Assembly: GCA_024638465.1 (NCBI GenBank)
Contig: JAHEKF010000014.1
Coordinates: forward strand, 1-53,057
Source: Rhodospirillaceae bacterium
Lineage (GTDB): Bacteria > Pseudomonadota > Gammaproteobacteria > Steroidobacterales > Rariloculaceae
Direction of reading: 5' to 3'
Length of the DNA stretch: 53,057 bases
The notes below the pieces were generated by a model. The model ran no database searches, had not been told where the DNA came from, and worked only from the letters and a program-made list of their open reading frames with translations. Shown here piece after piece: positions 50,977-53,057 of the stretch (position 1 is its first letter; every line of letters begins with the position of its first letter). Made by a program: the position numbers and the translations under genes.

Positions 50977-53057
50977 ATGGCATACACACTCCTCGGCAAA
51001 GATTTCGTTCCACCCGATGTCAGAGCCAAAGTCACCGGCCAGGCCAAGTACGCAGAAGACTTTCGCGCGGAAGGTATGGCGTTTTGCCGTCTTCTGACGA
51101 GTCCGTTACCTCATGGTCGGGTCAACAACATCGATGCCAGCGAAGCGCTGGCGATGGACGGCGTCATCGATATCCTGACCGCAGACGACGTTCCGTCATT
51201 GCCCGCTCCGCAGGACCCGATCCTTTCGAACGAACCGATGTGGGTCGGCCAGCCGATCCTTGCGGTTGCGGCGGTCGACGAAACGACGGCGCATGATGCG
51301 CTCGAGAAGATTTCACTCGATATCGAGGCGCTGCCGTTCATAACGGACCCGCTCGAAAGTCTTTATCCCGGCGGTACCGACGCACGCTCGGGAGGAAACG
51401 TCGCCGGGCGTGGTCTCGAACTGCAGAGCATCAAGTGGACAGCGCGCGACTTCGCCACAGCAGGGGACGGCGTGCTGCCGACGGGAACACCGGCAGCCGA
51501 GTGGAATTACGGGGACCTCGAGGCTGGCTTCGACAAAGCCGTCTACGTCCTGGAGGAGAATTTCGTCACATCGTCGCTCTCTCATCACTCGATGGAACCG
51601 CGCAGTGCCATGGCCTACTGGGAAAATGGCCGCTGTTATCTGCACGGGTCATCGCAAAGTCAGAGCTTCGTCGTCCCGTCGATCGCGGGCTGGCTCGGGA
51701 TCGAGCCGTCCGACCTGGTCTTCGTTTCCGAATATTGTGGTGGCGGCTTCGGGTCCAAGGGCGGCGCCTATCCGCTGGTCACCGTTCCGGCGCATATGTC
51801 GCGCAAGATCGGCGGGCGCCCGGTCATGATGAGGATCAGTCGCCAGGAAGAATACGCGATCGGCTCCGGCCGTCCGGCGTTTCAGGGGCGTATTCGGATG
51901 GGCTTTGCCGAGAACGGCCGAGTGACCGCCGCAGATATGTACATCGTTCAGGACAATGGCCCGAACATCGGTTTCCCTGACTGGACATCGGCCGGCGACA
52001 ATGTCTCGATCATCTATACGCCCGAGGCCATGCGGTTTCGCGGAATTCCGGTTCTGACGAACACACCGCAGCGCGGCCCGCAGCGCGGCCCGGGACAGAA
52101 CCAGATCGCGAATGCTGTGGAGCCGCTGATCGACAAGGCTGCCCGCGCGCTCGGTCTGGACCCCTTCGACGTCAGACGCATCAATGCACCCAATAACACG
52201 ACGGTCTACGGTGGCCGGCGGACGCCATTGACGAGCGCGTATCTCGGCGAAGCGCTCGATATCGGCGCCGGCGATTTCGACTATACCGCCAAGCGAGCCC
52301 GCTCCGGCGAGCGTGACGGGTCCAAAGTTATCGGCGTTGGTGTCGGTCAGGCCTATCATTCCGCTGGTTCGAACGGATTCGACGGACTTGTGCGCATTAC
52401 GCCCGACGGCATACTGCATATCCACACAGGCGTCGGAAATCTCGGAACGTTTTCACATTCGGGAACGTCACGCGTAGCGGCCGAGGTTCTACTGTACGAC
52501 TGGGACAACTGCGTTGTTGAACGCGGCGATTCGCGCAAGCACCTGCCATGGAATCTCGGCCAGTTCGGCAGCAATACTTCGTACACGATGACGCGAACGA
52601 ATTACGTTGCAGCGATGGACGCGCTGACAAAGCTCAAAGAAATCGCAGCCATGGAGTTCGGCGGTAGCGCCGCCGACTACGAAATTGGCGGCGAGCGTGT
52701 TTATTCGAGCGACGACAACGCGATGGGTATGACCTACGCGGAAGCTGCCTCGAAAGCGATCGAGCTCGGCGGACGCTACGCGGGTCAGGAGACACCGGAC
52801 GACATTAATCCGATGACACAGGCCTCGGTTGCCGCGCTGGCCGGAACCGGGCTGATCGGCGTGGCGAAGGACAACCTGGAGCGCAGCGGCACGGTCCCGG
52901 CGCTGGCGGCCGGGTTCATGATGATCGAGCTCGATATCGAGACCGGTCAGTTCGATATTCTCGAGTACATCGGCGTGGCCGATTGCGGCACCGTGATCCA
53001 TCCGCAAAATCTGACCAACCAGATCAAGGGCGCTGCGCTCATGGGCATCGGCATGGC
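50977..53057 (+). CDS. Xanthine-dehydrogenase-family molybdopterin-binding subunit, 5' part; runs off the window
   Basis: 693 codons are visible with no stop; typical length is about 740-780, so most of the protein is here. It opens with LLGKDFVPPDVRAKVTG and has the Moco loops GGGFGSKGG and RGPGQNQ. It lacks a signal peptide, unlike the protein at the other end, so it is cytosolic or exported by another route. No FeS or FAD subunit precedes it; they must follow beyond the edge or be encoded elsewhere. An in-frame 12-bp tandem repeat adds QRGP within the RGPGxxQ loop. Confidence 0.85.
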   Translation, partial: MAYTLLGKDFVPPDVRAKVTGQAKYAEDFRAEGMAFCRLLTSPLPHGRVNNIDASEALAMDGVIDILTADDVPSLPAPQDPILSNEPMWVGQPILAVAAVDETTAHDALEKISLDIEALPFITDPLESLYPGGTDARSGGNVAGRGLELQSIKWTARDFATAGDGVLPTGTPAAEWNYGDLEAGFDKAVYVLEENFVTSSLSHHSMEPRSAMAYWENGRCYLHGSSQSQSFVVPSIAGWLGIEPSDLVFVSEYCGGGFGSKGGAYPLVTVPAHMSRKIGGRPVMMRISRQEEYAIGSGRPAFQGRIRMGFAENGRVTAADMYIVQDNGPNIGFPDWTSAGDNVSIIYTPEAMRFRGIPVLTNTPQRGPQRGPGQNQIANAVEPLIDKAARALGLDPFDVRRINAPNNTTVYGGRRTPLTSAYLGEALDIGAGDFDYTAKRARSGERDGSKVIGVGVGQAYHSAGSNGFDGLVRITPDGILHIHTGVGNLGTFSHSGTSRVAAEVLLYDWDNCVVERGDSRKHLPWNLGQFGSNTSYTMTRTNYVAAMDALTKLKEIAAMEFGGSAADYEIGGERVYSSDDNAMGMTYAEAASKAIELGGRYAGQETPDDINPMTQASVAALAGTGLIGVAKDNLERSGTVPALAAGFMMIELDIETGQFDILEYIGVADCGTVIHPQNLTNQIKGAALMGIGM
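52069..52092 (+). repeat. 12-bp exact tandem duplication inside the molybdenum hydroxylase gene
   Basis: CAGCGCGGCCCG occurs twice in a row, in frame, giving Gln-Arg-Gly-Pro twice directly before the conserved Gly-Gln. It looks like a recent slippage event; the reading frame is kept. Confidence 0.8.

Overview
The window is about 53 kb of dense, GC-rich bacterial chromosome carrying 50 protein genes. Its content fits a Gammaproteobacterium, probably marine or sediment-dwelling: MiaE, SrkA-type kinase, TRAP and TTT uptake systems, a TAT-exported molybdenum hydroxylase, and many secreted DUF6152-type proteins. This placement is inferred from gene content, not from a marker gene. I see no rRNA, tRNA, CRISPR, insertion sequence or phage gene. 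Both edges cut a molybdopterin-binding hydroxylase gene.

Layout. (1) 1-2609, minus: an isoquinoline-1-oxidoreductase-like pair, [2Fe-2S] subunit then TAT-exported Mo subunit. (2) 2844-7261, plus: a promoter and LacI-type operator followed by an FmdB-like protein, a creatinase-like M24-fold hydrolase, a succinate-semialdehyde-type dehydrogenase and an orphan lipoyl E2. (3) 7267-11810: a zinc ABC transporter split over two divergent units (minus: outer-membrane protein and binding protein; plus: ATPase and permease), beside a secreted HEIGH protein. (4) 11818-21908: a LacI regulator whose upstream region holds a second copy of the same operator, then a beta-hydroxyacid dehydrogenase, an Nramp-like transporter, a flavin reductase-like protein, a TTT uptake system (binding lipoprotein convergent with a fused TctA-TctB), a GST, a GlcG-like protein and an esterase. 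(5) 21967-30210: group II decarboxylase, secreted cyclase, two tandem paralogues of an unknown secreted protein, the first DUF6152 protein and an active/inactive M16 peptidase pair. (6) 30367-48388: an accessory periplasmic region with six more DUF6152 proteins, a dihaem cytochrome c, a lone DUF6152-associated C-terminal module, a lipoprotein with two tandem ModA-like domains, a GOB-like metallo-beta-lactamase-fold protein, and a TRAP transporter operon led by a polysaccharide-deacetylase-fold enzyme. (7) 48409-53057: nitroreductase, EamA exporter, SrkA-type kinase, and the start of a second Mo hydroxylase.

How it fits together. The two matching operators suggest one LacI regulator controls both the 2.9-7.3 kb catabolic operon and its own neighbourhood, including the TTT system, as a carbon- or nitrogen-scavenging regulon of unknown substrate. 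The most unusual theme is the DUF6152 expansion: all seven copies are predicted to be cut by signal peptidase so that the mature chain begins His-His, and all keep an Asn-Pro-His motif. Five also carry a C-terminal module bounded by two conserved cysteines. One copy is co-linear with the dihaem cytochrome c. A periplasmic metal or redox role is a testable hypothesis, not something the sequence proves.
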